64,000 nucleotides of DNA from Paenibacillus sp. LS1 (GCF_026013365.1 NZ_JAPDOE010000003.1:367231-431230); one strand, 5' to 3'; shown: positions 47,784 through 59,263, numbered from the stretch's first letter. Numbers and translations are program-made. Notes: a model not told the origin generated them from the sequence alone.

Positions 47784-47812
47784 TTGCATCTTAACTTGTC
47801 GACAAGTATACA
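47784..47812 (+). promoter_or_regulatory. gntP promoter with GntR operator
   Basis: -35 TTGCAT (47784-47789), 17 bp, -10 TATACA (47807-47812). The spacer holds the perfect palindrome ACTTGTCGACAAGT (47794-47807), which closely resembles the known B. subtilis GntR operator ATACTTGTATACAAGTAT. A weak CcpA cre-like site (TGTAAGCGTTCTAT) is at 47915-47928. Confidence 0.75.
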
Positions 47813-47955
47813 AAATGAGATTTTGTTTCAATTTTGGGCATGATAAAGCTACATTTTCGCGAATAGCCCTTCAGCAGTACTGGCACGAATCTACGTGTTA
47901 ACGATGATTCCAGTTGTAAGCGTTCTATATCAGAAATAAAGGAGCACATCACATC

Positions 47956-49317
47956 ATGAGCACTCTTTTTGGACTATCCCATAATGCAACATTATTGGTC
48001 TGGACGTTAATTGCGATCGTTTTTCTGATCGTTTTGATCTCCAAATATAAATGGAATCCCTTTATCACCCTTTTGTTATCCGCATTAATGCTCGGTTTGC
48101 TTACAGGCATGAAACCTGCCGATGTGATCTCTTCCATTACCGGGGGACTCGGTGGCACACTCGGAACCATTGCAATTGTTATTGCTCTTGGTACGATGCT
48201 CGGTAAGATGATGGCTGAATCCGGCGGTGCCGAGCGCATTGCAACTACACTGGTCGATCGGTTCGGTGTGAAACGTGTGCATTGGGCCATGATGATCGTT
48301 GGATTTATCGTCGGTATTCCTGTTTTCTTCGAAGTCGGCGTTATTTTGATGATCCCCATCATTTTCACCGTTGCACGCAAAACCAACATGTCATTATTAC
48401 AGATTGGTATCCCCATTTTGGCGGGTCTGTCGACTGTACATGGTTTGGTTCCACCACATCCTGCGCCAATGATTGCAATTGAAGCCTTCAGCGCGGATCT
48501 GGGTAAAACCATTTTGTACTCTCTTATTGTTGGTATTCCTACAGCAATTATTGCAGGTCCTTTGTTTGGTAAATTTATTGGCAAAAGAATACACACCGAA
48601 CCACCAGCTGAACTGGCTGAACAATTCGCAACCAAAACAAACAGCAACATGCCCGGGTTTGGTATTACCCTGTTTACCATATTGCTGCCGGTCATTCTGA
48701 TGCTGATTGGCTCCATAGCAAGCATCATTGACCCAAATGCCACGAGCGGCTTCACCGTTTTCAGTGAATTTATCGGCCATGAGATCATTGCTCTGCTGAT
48801 CTCTGTCGTATTTGCCCTCTTTTCACTCGGCTTTGCACGTGGATTCACCAAACACGATATTTCTCGCTTCACCAGTGAATGTCTGGCGCCTACGGCGACC
48901 ATCATTCTCATTATTGGTGGAGGCGGCGCCTTCAAACAGGTACTGATCAATAGTGGTGTAGGTAACGCCATTGCTGAAGTTGCTACCCATGCCAACATTA
49001 ACGTGATCCTGTTTGCCTGGCTTGTAGCGGCGCTCATTCGTGTAGCTACCGGTTCAGCCACCGTAGCCATGACAACCGCTGCCGGTATCGTCGCTCCAGT
49101 TCTTGCTCTCACACCAGGTGCCAATATCGAGCTGGTTGTACTCGCCACAGGCGCGGGGTCACTCATCTTGTCCCATGTGAACGACGCAGGATTCTGGATG
49201 ATCAAAGAATTCTTTAATATGAGTGTCGCCCAAACATTGAAAACGTGGACCGTTATGGAAACACTACTATCCGTGGTCGGACTGATCTTTATTTTGCTGC
49301 TAAGTACAGTCGTATAA
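47956..49317 (+). CDS. gntP: gluconate:H+ symporter (GntP family)
   Basis: A membrane permease of 453 residues with about 12-14 hydrophobic segments. It imports gluconate for GntK. GntP-family signatures include GGLGGTLGTIAIVIALGTMLGK and, near the C-terminus, ATGAGSLILSHVNDAGFWMIKEFF, a strongly conserved stretch. AAAGGAG precedes the ATG at 11 nt. Second gene of the locus. A long antisense frame covers the same interval but is an artefact of codon bias. Confidence 0.95.
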   Translation: MSTLFGLSHNATLLVWTLIAIVFLIVLISKYKWNPFITLLLSALMLGLLTGMKPADVISSITGGLGGTLGTIAIVIALGTMLGKMMAESGGAERIATTLVDRFGVKRVHWAMMIVGFIVGIPVFFEVGVILMIPIIFTVARKTNMSLLQIGIPILAGLSTVHGLVPPHPAPMIAIEAFSADLGKTILYSLIVGIPTAIIAGPLFGKFIGKRIHTEPPAELAEQFATKTNSNMPGFGITLFTILLPVILMLIGSIASIIDPNATSGFTVFSEFIGHEIIALLISVVFALFSLGFARGFTKHDISRFTSECLAPTATIILIIGGGGAFKQVLINSGVGNAIAEVATHANINVILFAWLVAALIRVATGSATVAMTTAAGIVAPVLALTPGANIELVVLATGAGSLILSHVNDAGFWMIKEFFNMSVAQTLKTWTVMETLLSVVGLIFILLLSTVV

Positions 49318-49384
49318 ATGGAGTCTATATAGTAGAAAGACAATTAAAATCTTATCGCTTTCTGGAGAAAGAAGGATTATATAC

Positions 49385-50932
49385 ATGAACAATTACATGA
49401 TTGGGATCGATATCGGTACCACCAGTACCAAATCCGTGTTATTTACCGAGCAGGGCTCGGTCGTCAGTACCTCAACGCAGGAATATCCTCTGTATACCCC
49501 GGCACCCGATGTTGCCGAGCAGGACCCCGAGGAGATTGTACAGGCGGCCCTCCGCTCTGTACGAGGAGTCATGGATCAGAGTGGTGTTGCTGCCGAGCAG
49601 ATCCTGTTCGTATCCTGCAGCTCGGCCATGCACAGTGTCATTGCCATGGATCAGGATGACAAACCCTTAACCCGTTGCATCACCTGGGCAGATAATCGAA
49701 GTGCAGCATGGTCTGCCCAGCTGCAAGAGAATGAATTGGGCAATCGCATCTATCTGCGCACGGGTACACCGATCCATCCCATGTCACCGCTGACCAAATT
49801 AATGTGGCTGCGCCACGATGAACCTGAACTTTTTAAACGCACAGCCAAATTTATTTCTATTAAAGAGTATCTGTTCTTCCGTCTATTCGGACAATATGTC
49901 GTCGACCATTCCATCGCTTCTTGCACAGGCTTGCTCAATCTGGAACAACTGAACTGGGACGCAGAAGCCCTTGAAATTGCAGGCATTACACCGGACCATC
50001 TGTCGAAGCTTGTACCCACAACACATATATTAGAAGGAATGAATCACGAATCGGCTGAAAAAATGGCTCTCTCCCCCTCCACGCCCTTCGTTATTGGCGC
50101 AAGTGACGGGGTCTTGTCCAATCTCGGCGTAAACGCCATTGAACCTGGTGTTGTTGCAGCAACCATCGGAACCAGCGGGGCCATTCGCACTGTCGTGGAC
50201 CGTCCGGTTACCGACCCCAAAGGTCGGACCTTCTGTTACGCCCTCACAGAGAATCTTTGGGTCATTGGCGGACCTGTGAATAACGGTGGCATGTTATTTC
50301 GCTGGGTGCGGGATGAATTCGCAGCGTCTGAAGTGGAGACAGCGAAACGACTCGGCATCAATTCCTATGATGTGCTGACCAAGATTGCCGAACGTGTCCG
50401 GCCGGGATCTGAAGGACTTCTGTTTCATCCGTACCTTTCGGGCGAACGTGCCCCTTTGTGGAATCCGGATGCCCGTGGCTCCTTTTTCGGCTTAACACTC
50501 CATCATCAGAAAGAGCATATGATCCGCGCTGTTCTGGAAGGGGTCATTTTCAACCTATATACGGTACTGCTCGCCATGGAAGAACAGATTGGGCAACCTA
50601 CCTCCATTCAAGCCACCGGTGGGTTTGCACGCTCTCCTCTCTGGCGCCAAATGATGTCCGATATCTTCAATCAGGAAGTCGTTGTGCCCGAAAGCTTCGA
50701 AAGTTCCTGTCTGGGAGCCGTCGTGCTTGGGTTGTACGCTACCGGAAGAATTGACTCGCTTCATGCCGTTTCTTCCATGGTGGGTACAACACATCGTCAT
50801 ACACCTGTCAAAGAGAATGCTGCACTCTATCAGGATCTGCTGCCCATCTTTATTCGGATCTCTCGCAAACTGGAAGAGGAATACGCAGATATTGCTGAAT
50901 TTCAACGCAAGATGTCCATTGACCGTCCTTAA
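49385..50932 (+). CDS. gntK: gluconokinase (FGGY family)
   Basis: Phosphorylates gluconate to 6-phosphogluconate. The 515 residues begin MIGIDIGTTSTKSVLF (phosphate-1 motif); the second FGGY lobe contains GTSGAIR and the FGGY signature-2-like ATGGFARSPLWRQMMSDIF. Length is typical for B. subtilis-type GntK, unlike the small E. coli enzyme. AGAAGGA at 8 nt. Lies 67 bp after gntP and ends the operon. No gntZ follows; 6-phosphogluconate dehydrogenase must be encoded elsewhere. Confidence 0.95.
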   Translation: MNNYMIGIDIGTTSTKSVLFTEQGSVVSTSTQEYPLYTPAPDVAEQDPEEIVQAALRSVRGVMDQSGVAAEQILFVSCSSAMHSVIAMDQDDKPLTRCITWADNRSAAWSAQLQENELGNRIYLRTGTPIHPMSPLTKLMWLRHDEPELFKRTAKFISIKEYLFFRLFGQYVVDHSIASCTGLLNLEQLNWDAEALEIAGITPDHLSKLVPTTHILEGMNHESAEKMALSPSTPFVIGASDGVLSNLGVNAIEPGVVAATIGTSGAIRTVVDRPVTDPKGRTFCYALTENLWVIGGPVNNGGMLFRWVRDEFAASEVETAKRLGINSYDVLTKIAERVRPGSEGLLFHPYLSGERAPLWNPDARGSFFGLTLHHQKEHMIRAVLEGVIFNLYTVLLAMEEQIGQPTSIQATGGFARSPLWRQMMSDIFNQEVVVPESFESSCLGAVVLGLYATGRIDSLHAVSSMVGTTHRHTPVKENAALYQDLLPIFIRISRKLEEEYADIAEFQRKMSIDRP

Positions 50933-50963
50933 ATATCAATCCCTATGTAGTCTCCACACAAAA

Positions 50964-51016
50964 AAAAGAGGGTGTCCCCTGAAACCAAAAATCGGTTTCA
51001 GGGGACACCCTCTTTT
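50964..51016 (+). terminator. gnt operon terminator, very strong
   Basis: A perfect 23-bp stem (50964-50986 with 50994-51016) and a 7-nt loop, 31 bp past the gntK stop, bounded by A-tract and T-tract so it can act in both directions. It insulates dnaA and the origin from gnt transcription. Confidence 0.92.
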
Positions 51017-51363
51017 GATATAAATTCATAAAATGTCGTTTGGATTCATATCATATCTTCATACACTTCTACCTCATTATTTGAGTTTCGGCCTACCTCT
51101 ACATTCCGGATAAATCAAATTCCACTTGTCTAAAAATGAATTTCTTTTTGTTGATTATCCATCCATATCGATGTTCACAGATCGCCATCTCCTCAGAAAC
51201 CAGATCACATTTCCTGTTTAACGGTACGCCAATCTGGATCTATTCCGCCTTCCAGCCTTACGCTGAATTCATGGATTTTATCATTTCCCCTTCCACTTTA
51301 AATCATGAGGGTCAGAGACAACTCTTTTCCCAATCTCAATTATGCTCCATTTTTACTTTTCGG

Positions 51364-51720
51364 TTATCCACAGACAGGTTATTCACAAACGCAGAATACT
51401 TTTACACACAATTTGGCATCATTTGACGGATAACCTGTGTATAAAACATTTTTGGTTTTTAGGTCATCCTGTCGAAAATTAAACAGTTTATAAACAATAT
51501 ATTGTGTTGTGACTAAAAATTATACACAAGTTATTGAATTTGTGGATAAAATCACGCGATACGTTGAAATGCGGGGTTTCTTTTGCTATGATTGTATTAC
51601 TTTTGGATGTGAATATGTGATCTGACCCATAATATTATCAACAGCCTGTGGATAAAGTTGTGAACAATTTTCCGTTGTTCATACTTTTTTTGTTTTCGAC
51701 CTGCGGGGGTTTGGGGATAA
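51364..51720. promoter_or_regulatory. DnaA-box cluster upstream of dnaA (oriC)
   Basis: DnaA boxes on both strands: TTATCCACA 51364-51372, TTATTCACA 51379-51387, TGTGTATAA 51436-51444, TTATACACA 51520-51528, TGTGGATAA 51541-51549, TTATCAACA 51635-51643 (one mismatch), TGTGGATAA 51647-51655 and TGGGGATAA 51712-51720. The sequence between is AT-rich. This is the main origin box array and also the dnaA regulatory region. The interval 51017-51363 holds no gene that I can support. Confidence 0.92.
51564..51592 (+). promoter_or_regulatory. dnaA promoter
   Basis: -35 TTGAAA (51564-51569), 17 bp, extended -10 TGC-TATGAT (51587-51592). DnaA boxes flank it on both sides, consistent with autoregulation. 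The leader is about 200 nt. Confidence 0.75.
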
Positions 51721-51799
51721 ATTCAACAATATATCTCGTATTTCGACACTGCATCATGGCTTAAGCCACACTTGGAACATGTAAAAGGAGTGACAGTCT

Positions 51800-53146
51800 G
51801 TGGACAGCCATACTTCTGATTTATGGCAGCAAATTTTATCAATCATACAAAACAAACTCAGCAAACCCAGCTTTGACACCTGGTTCAAAGCAACCAAAGC
51901 CACAAAGCTGAATGACCGTTCAATCGTCATTTCTGCACCAACCACATTTGCCGTCGAATGGCTGGAGAGCCGTTACACTAAATTGGTTGGCTCGACGGTA
52001 TACGAGCTACTTGGCAAACAAGTCGATGTGAAATTTGTCATCGAAGAGAACAAGCCTGCTGAACCGGACCCGCAACTGCCGGCGCCAACGCCTACAGTCG
52101 TACAGGAAGAAGCGGTACTCAGCATGCTCAATCCGAAATATACGTTCGATACATTTGTCATCGGGCCGGGCAACCGTTTTGCCCACGCCGCATCGCTGGC
52201 GGTCGCTGAAGCGCCCGCCAAAGCTTACAATCCTCTCTTTCTGTATGGAGGAGTAGGTCTCGGTAAAACTCACTTGATGCATGCGATCGGACATTACGTT
52301 CTGGAGCATGATCCGGGCAGCAAAGTCGTTTATTTGTCGTCTGAGAAATTCACGAACGAATTCATTAACTCGATCCGTGACAACCGCGGGGAGAGCTTCC
52401 GTAACAAATACCGGAGCGTCGACATTCTGCTCATTGATGATATTCAGTTTTTGGCGGGAAAAGAATCGACACAAGAGGAATTTTTCCATACGTTTAATGC
52501 GCTGCATGAGGAACGGAAGCAGATCATCATCTCCAGCGACAGACCACCGAAGGAAATTCCGACATTGGAAGAACGACTTCGTTCTCGCTTTGAATGGGGG
52601 TTAATTACGGATATCCAGCCTCCAGATTTGGAGACACGGATCGCTATTCTGCGGAAAAAGGCACGTGCGGAAAACTTGGATATTCCGAATGAAGCGATGA
52701 TGTACATTGCCAACCAGATTGACACCAACATTCGTGAACTGGAAGGCGCCCTGATTCGGGTCGTTGCTTATTCTTCGCTGACTAATCAAGATGTAACCAC
52801 TCATCTGGCAGCTGAAGCACTGAAGGATATTATTCCTTCCAGTCGTCCCAAAATGATCACTATTCATGACATCCAACAAAAGGTCGGCGAGTACTATAGC
52901 CTTAAGCTTGAAGATTTCAAAGCACGGAAACGGACCAAGGCAGTTGCTTTCCCAAGACAGATTGCCATGTATCTCTCTCGTGAACTGACAGACTTTTCTC
53001 TGCCCAAAATCGGGGAAGCATTCGGAGGACGAGATCACACCACTGTCATTCACGCTCACGAAAAGATCTCCCAAGCGATTAAAAACGATCAGGATCTCTA
53101 TAAAGTTATCAACAACTTAACCGAAAAAATTAAGAATCCAACCTGA
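51800..53146 (+). CDS. dnaA: chromosomal replication initiator DnaA
   Basis: The AAA+ initiator that binds DnaA boxes and opens the origin. The 448 residues comprise domain I (about 1-80), a short linker domain II, domain III with Walker [13 protein letters not shown] and Walker [11 protein letters not shown], and domain IV with the DnaA signature [18 protein letters not shown] start at 51800 with AAAAGGAG at 9 nt. Followed by dnaN after a 220-bp gap containing the unwinding element. Confidence 0.98.
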   Translation: MDSHTSDLWQQILSIIQNKLSKPSFDTWFKATKATKLNDRSIVISAPTTFAVEWLESRYTKLVGSTVYELLGKQVDVKFVIEENKPAEPDPQLPAPTPTVVQEEAVLSMLNPKYTFDTFVIGPGNRFAHAASLAVAEAPAKAYNPLFLYGGVGLGKTHLMHAIGHYVLEHDPGSKVVYLSSEKFTNEFINSIRDNRGESFRNKYRSVDILLIDDIQFLAGKESTQEEFFHTFNALHEERKQIIISSDRPPKEIPTLEERLRSRFEWGLITDIQPPDLETRIAILRKKARAENLDIPNEAMMYIANQIDTNIRELEGALIRVVAYSSLTNQDVTTHLAAEALKDIIPSSRPKMITIHDIQQKVGEYYSLKLEDFKARKRTKAVAFPRQIAMYLSRELTDFSLPKIGEAFGGRDHTTVIHAHEKISQAIKNDQDLYKVINNLTEKIKNPT

Positions 53147-53171
53147 ACAAGTCCCAAGCCTATGCACAACG

Positions 53172-53253
53172 TATACACATGTGGATAGGCTTGGGTGTAC
53201 GGGTTTATACCCACTTATCCACATATTCAGTGCCCCTATTACTATTATTACTA
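53172..53253 (+). promoter_or_regulatory. oriC unwinding element: DnaA boxes, GC stretch and DnaA-trios
   Basis: DnaA-box-like sites at 53172-53188 (TATACACA and TGTGGATAG), TTATACCCA at 53205-53213 and perfect TTATCCACA at 53215-53223. The short GC-rich stretch GTGCCC follows, then six in-register triplets CTA-TTA-CTA-TTA-TTA-CTA (53236-53253). This layout is that of the Bacillus basal unwinding system, in which DnaA-trios (3'-G/AAT-5') bind DnaA on one strand. Confidence 0.85.
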
Positions 53254-53366
53254 AAAAGATCTTAAAGATATCATCTCCAAAATAGCCATTTCGGAGCTTA
53301 GCCTTCGGCCTTTGAAAAACACCTTTCAACACCCCAACACCCAAAAAATCAGCTAGGAGTGAAACC

Positions 53367-54509
53367 ATGAAAATCAGCATAATGAAAAACTACTTAAACG
53401 ATTCCATACAGCAAGTATCCAAAGCGATCTCGAGCCGTACAACAATTCCGATTCTGAGCGGTATCAAATTCGACGTGAATCATCAAGGTGTAACGTTGAC
53501 AGCAAGCGACACCGATATATCCATCCAATCCTTCATCCCGCTTGAAGATGGAGATAAAAGTGTAGTTCAGGTAGAACAACCGGGCAGTGTAGTTTTGCCA
53601 GCCAAGTTTTTCGTGGAGATCATCAAGAAGCTGCCATCCCAAGAAGTGCACATGGAAGTCAAAGAGAACTTCAACACCTTTATCTCTGCAGGTGCGACCG
53701 AGATTCAACTCGTAGGTCTTGATCCGGAAGAATTTCCGGTACTGCCAAGCATCGAAGAAAACCAAACAGTCTCCATTCCAGGAGATTTGCTGAAAAATAT
53801 GATCAAACAAACCGTCTTCTCCATTTCCACACATGAGACAACACCAATCCTTACAGGCGTACTCTGGAGTTTGGGTGATAACGATTTGAAATTTGTGGCA
53901 ACAGACCGCCACCGTCTTGCTACTCGATCAGCAATGCTGGATAATGCAGAAGGTATCCGCTTTAACAACGTAGTCATTTCCGGTAAAACGCTGAACGAGC
54001 TCAGCAAAATCGTTCCGGATCAAAATACCCTTGTGGATATCGTTGTTGCAGATAACCAGGTCCTGTTCAAAATTGACCGTGTATTGTTCTACTCTCGTAT
54101 TCTGGACGGAACATATCCGGATACTTCTAGAATTATTCCAACGTCATACAAAACAGAACTTGTTTTAGATACAAAAAAATTAAGTGAATCCATCGACCGG
54201 GCTTATTTGCTGTCGCGTGAAGAGAAAACAAACATTGTTCGTATGCAAACCATGGATTCGGGATCAGTCGAAATCTCTTCAAGCTCTTCCGAGTTAGGTA
54301 AAGTAAGAGAAGAAATCGAACCTGCCGAGTTTACCGGAGAACCGTTAAAAATCTCGTTCAACTCCAAATACATGCTGGATGTGCTGAAAGTCGTTGAAAG
54401 TGAGCAGCTGATGATCGCTTTTACAGGCGTCATGAGTCCAATCATCTTGAAACCGCTGGATGACAGTCACAGCCTTTACGTCATATTGCCATACCGGACG
54501 ACCAACTAA
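53367..54509 (+). CDS. dnaN: DNA polymerase III beta subunit (sliding clamp)
   Basis: The ring-shaped processivity clamp, 380 residues in three repeated clamp domains (about 1-125, 130-250, 255-380). Start MKISIMKNYLNDSIQQVSKA and the C-terminal VILPYRTTN are typical. TAGGAGTGA precedes the ATG. Cotranscription with yaaA and recF is likely. Confidence 0.98.
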   Translation: MKISIMKNYLNDSIQQVSKAISSRTTIPILSGIKFDVNHQGVTLTASDTDISIQSFIPLEDGDKSVVQVEQPGSVVLPAKFFVEIIKKLPSQEVHMEVKENFNTFISAGATEIQLVGLDPEEFPVLPSIEENQTVSIPGDLLKNMIKQTVFSISTHETTPILTGVLWSLGDNDLKFVATDRHRLATRSAMLDNAEGIRFNNVVISGKTLNELSKIVPDQNTLVDIVVADNQVLFKIDRVLFYSRILDGTYPDTSRIIPTSYKTELVLDTKKLSESIDRAYLLSREEKTNIVRMQTMDSGSVEISSSSSELGKVREEIEPAEFTGEPLKISFNSKYMLDVLKVVESEQLMIAFTGVMSPIILKPLDDSHSLYVILPYRTTN

Positions 54510-54525
54510 CGAAAGGAAGATTACA

Positions 54526-54741
54526 GTGAACCAAGTTACGATTCGAACGGAATATATTAAGCTTGATCAATTTTTGAAACTGGCTGATTGCATCCCAACC
54601 GGAGGTATGGCCAAAGCTTTGCTTCAGGAAGGACTTGTACGTGTGAATAAAGAGCCTGAGGAACGTCGGGGACGTAAGTTATACCCTGGGGATATCGTTG
54701 AAGTGGACGGAGAAGGCACATTCGAAGTTGCCGCAGAATAA
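54526..54741 (+). CDS. yaaA: S4-domain RNA-binding protein YaaA
   Basis: A 71-residue protein consisting almost entirely of an S4-like RNA-binding domain (IKLDQFLKLADCIPTGGMAK, VRVNKEPEERRGRKLYPGD). In B. subtilis the homologue (YaaA/RlbA) lies in the same place and has been linked to ribosome assembly. I start at GTG 54526, with AAAGGAAG at about 6 nt; an ATG-initiated frame at 54460 would overlap dnaN and lacks family support. Confidence 0.92.
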   Translation: MNQVTIRTEYIKLDQFLKLADCIPTGGMAKALLQEGLVRVNKEPEERRGRKLYPGDIVEVDGEGTFEVAAE

Positions 54742-54798
54742 GAAGACCAGTTCGATCCTGCTGCCTCCTGACGGACGGGATAAAAGGGAGGTTACCGC

Positions 54799-55911
54799 GT
54801 GTTTGTGAACAGCATTGATCTGCAGAATTTCCGCAATTATGAACATCTGAGACTGGACTCTTTTGGTCCTGTAAACTTGTTGATCGGGCAAAATGCCCAA
54901 GGCAAGACCAATCTTGCAGAGGCTATTTTTGTACTTGCACTCACCAAGAGCCACCGTACATCCCGTGACAAGGAGTTAATCCGTTTTGGTGAGGAACGTG
55001 CCAGACTTGCAGCAGAAGTCGACAAAAAGTACGGATCGGTCAAGCTTGAACTGTCTTTGTCACAACAAGGCAAAAAAGCAAAGATTAACGGCCTGGAGCA
55101 GCGCAAGTTAAGTGATTTTGTCGGAGCACTTAATGTCGTGATGTTTGCACCAGAAGATCTGGAGATCGTAAAAGGCACACCGGGGGTCCGCCGCCGGTTT
55201 CTTGACATGGAGATCGGACAGGTTGCACCAGGTTACCTGTATCATCTGCAGCAATATCAAAAAGTGCTGGTCCAACGAAACAATTTGCTCAAGCAGCTAT
55301 GGGGACAAGGGGCATCGGCCCAGACCATGCTTGAGGTGTGGAACGAACAACTGGTTGAGCATGGTGTTAAAATCGTCAAAAAAAGGAAACAATTCATAAA
55401 GAAACTGCAAAAGTGGGCAGAAACGATTCATCAAGGGATCACCGGAGGCGGAGAAGTCTTGCGCCTGGCCTACCTTCCTTCCTTCAGCGAAGCCGCTGAA
55501 GAAGATGAAGCTGTCTTAATGGACCAATTTATGATAAAATTATCACAAATGAAAGAGCAGGAGATTCGCCGAGGCACAACCCTTAGTGGGCCGCATCGGG
55601 ATGACCTGTCCTTTTTCATTAACGATCGGGAAGTACAAACATATGGCTCGCAGGGGCAGCAGCGCACAACGGCGTTGTCCCTTAAACTTGCGGAAATTGA
55701 ACTGATTCACGAAGAAATCGGAGAATATCCGGTCCTACTGCTCGATGACGTCCTGTCCGAACTGGATCCTTTTCGCCAGACACAGCTGATCGAAACGTTC
55801 CAGAGCAAGGTGCAAACCTTTATTACGGCTACGGGGATCGAGAGCCTGAACGTTGACAAGCTCAAAGATGCCAGTATTTATCACGTTCATGCCGGACAGG
55901 TTGAACGCTAA
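54799..55911 (+). CDS. recF: DNA replication and repair protein RecF
   Basis: An SMC-like ATPase (370 residues) that loads RecA at gaps with RecO and RecR. Walker A GQNAQGKTNL (about 30-39), signature SGPHRDDLSFFIN, and Walker B LLLDDVLSELD. GTG start with GGGAGG at 7 nt. The dnaN-yaaA-recF order is conserved. Confidence 0.97.
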   Translation: MFVNSIDLQNFRNYEHLRLDSFGPVNLLIGQNAQGKTNLAEAIFVLALTKSHRTSRDKELIRFGEERARLAAEVDKKYGSVKLELSLSQQGKKAKINGLEQRKLSDFVGALNVVMFAPEDLEIVKGTPGVRRRFLDMEIGQVAPGYLYHLQQYQKVLVQRNNLLKQLWGQGASAQTMLEVWNEQLVEHGVKIVKKRKQFIKKLQKWAETIHQGITGGGEVLRLAYLPSFSEAAEEDEAVLMDQFMIKLSQMKEQEIRRGTTLSGPHRDDLSFFINDREVQTYGSQGQQRTTALSLKLAEIELIHEEIGEYPVLLLDDVLSELDPFRQTQLIETFQSKVQTFITATGIESLNVDKLKDASIYHVHAGQVER

Positions 55912-55924
55912 GGAGTGAGGGCTT

Positions 55925-56173
55925 ATGTACATTCATCTGGGCGGTGAGAAGATCATCCGTTCTTCCGAATTGGTCGCTATTTTTGATATATCGATTGAAA
56001 AATCCTCAAAGATCTCCAAGCAGTATGTCACACATGCCGAGCAAGAAAAAACAGTGGAACATATCGGCGAAGAGGAAGCCAAGTCCATTGTGGTGACCAA
56101 AAACATTGTGTATTACTCGCCTATTTCCTCAGCCACGCTGAAGAAGCGGGCTCACATTTTTCCCGATCTCTAG
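55925..56173 (+). CDS. remB: extracellular matrix regulator RemB (YaaB)
   Basis: An 82-residue DUF370-related protein. In B. subtilis RemB (YaaB) helps activate biofilm matrix genes together with RemA. It starts MYIHLGGEKIIRSSELVAIFD and contains IVVTKNIVYYSPISSATLKKR. GGAGTGAGG lies before the ATG, 13 bp after recF. The remB-gyrB gap (56174-56317) contains two hairpins, one with perfect arms GCTGAAAT/ATTTCAGC around 56230-56261. Confidence 0.92.
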   Translation: MYIHLGGEKIIRSSELVAIFDISIEKSSKISKQYVTHAEQEKTVEHIGEEEAKSIVVTKNIVYYSPISSATLKKRAHIFPDL

Positions 56174-56308
56174 CGTTGGTGTGACATAAAAGGTGTGTCT
56201 TTTGCTGCTTGTCTTTATGTGCACAGCTGGCTGAAATGAAGGACGTTACCTATTTCAGCAAACATTCTTAGTTAACGCATATTTACGATATTGAATCTAT
56301 AGAAGTAG

Positions 56309-58228
<1,920 letters not shown>

Positions 58229-58240
58229 CGATATTCGAAG

Positions 58241-58266
58241 AGGCGCCTGCGAGGGCGCCTTTTTAT
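58241..58266 (+). terminator. gyrB terminator
   Basis: GC-rich stem AGGCGCC / GGGCGCCT with T5, 12 bp past the gyrB stop. Confidence 0.88.
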
Positions 58267-58315
58267 ATTATTGGAATCATCGAAGAGGGAGGCTAATAGA
58301 CTCCCGTATTGGTTT

Positions 58316-59263
58316 TTATCGACGTACACGTCTTTTGGTAGCTGAGGCCTGTGCTTTAGGGGATGGACGAGAGCTTTTGCTCTTTTTGGAGGGCAGACGA
58401 CCGTAGGCAATCGCATATCGTTTGATCTTCCGGTAGGTCTCCTTGTCCGGTAGTAAGCCAAAAGCATAAATGCCTGGCAGTGTATTGACTTCAAGAATCC
58501 AGGGGCGCCCTTCTTCGTCTAGCGCAATATCTATACCAATCTCCTTGAGCCTTGGAAATGATGTTTGCAATTGCACGGCGGTATGAATGCCTAATCGGTA
58601 CAGCTCAGTGCGAAGTTTCTTGAAGCCATCCTGATGCAGATGGGGGAGCACGAGTTCTTCGAACGTGGCCAACCGTCCACCACCATGAATGTTGGTGATG
58701 ATTTTGCCCGGGGCGGCGACCCTTCCCAGCACACCTGTTGTCTCCCAGTTGTGTTGCAGATTTTTCTGGGTCAACACGCGTAAGTCAAAAGGCAAACCTT
58801 CATGCTTCATCAGCGGGATTCCTTGTTGAATGATATAGTCACGGTTCTGTATACGATCATTCAGTGCCCGTTCAAGATCGTCCAGGGAATGAAATGACCT
58901 TTCCTCGGTTCCATATTGGAGTTGATATGTTGTTGTGAGTTGGGTAGCTCTGGAGGTAACAGCACTTGCTTCGGTATCTTCAGATAGGTTCCGATCATTG
59001 GGTTCTTCGGTAACCTCTGCATCTGTGGTGGAGTCTTCGGAATAAAACACAGGTTGGTACATACGGGTGGTTTTCACCCGCATAACTCCATTGCCGTAAG
59101 TGCCACGATCCGGTTTGATATAGTTCGACTCGAATAATTCAGTCATTCGTTCCAGGGTTTGACGGCTATATTTTCGGGTCACAGGGATATATTCATTCAC
59201 ATTGCGACTGCGTTGTAACACAGCTGTTTTGGCCCATTTGCTGGAGACACGCTGGATACCCAA
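58316..59263 (-). CDS. YheC/YheD family ATP-grasp protein
   Basis: A 315-residue member of the YheC/YheD (endospore coat-associated) family with an ATP-grasp fold. Seen are KPDRGTYGNGVMRVK (nucleotide-binding segment, about 51-65), QQGIPLMKHEGLPFDLRVL, and IGIDIALDEEGRPWILEVNTLPG with the Mg-binding Glu/Asn (E-V-N). An insertion rich in Glu/Asp/Thr (about 75-110) interrupts the fold. The C-terminus is basic. TTG start, AAAGGA at 10 nt. It lies between gyrB and gyrA on the opposite strand, against the direction of replication. The substrate is unknown. Confidence 0.85.
   Translation of the reverse strand: MGIQRVSSKWAKTAVLQRSRNVNEYIPVTRKYSRQTLERMTELFESNYIKPDRGTYGNGVMRVKTTRMYQPVFYSEDSTTDAEVTEEPNDRNLSEDTEASAVTSRATQLTTTYQLQYGTEERSFHSLDDLERALNDRIQNRDYIIQQGIPLMKHEGLPFDLRVLTQKNLQHNWETTGVLGRVAAPGKIITNIHGGGRLATFEELVLPHLHQDGFKKLRTELYRLGIHTAVQLQTSFPRLKEIGIDIALDEEGRPWILEVNTLPGIYAFGLLPDKETYRKIKRYAIAYGRLPSKKSKSSRPSPKAQASATKRRVRR

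Noticed and set aside
47949..49343. 464-residue minus-strand frame antisense to gntP
   Set aside because: It covers the same interval as a GntP-family permease with clear signatures and a Shine-Dalgarno sequence; the antisense frame has low-complexity composition (Ser, Ile, Pro, Met) and no recognisable domain.
51136..51426. 96-residue plus-strand frame upstream of dnaA
   Set aside because: It runs through DnaA boxes in the origin, has no Shine-Dalgarno sequence and an improbable composition.
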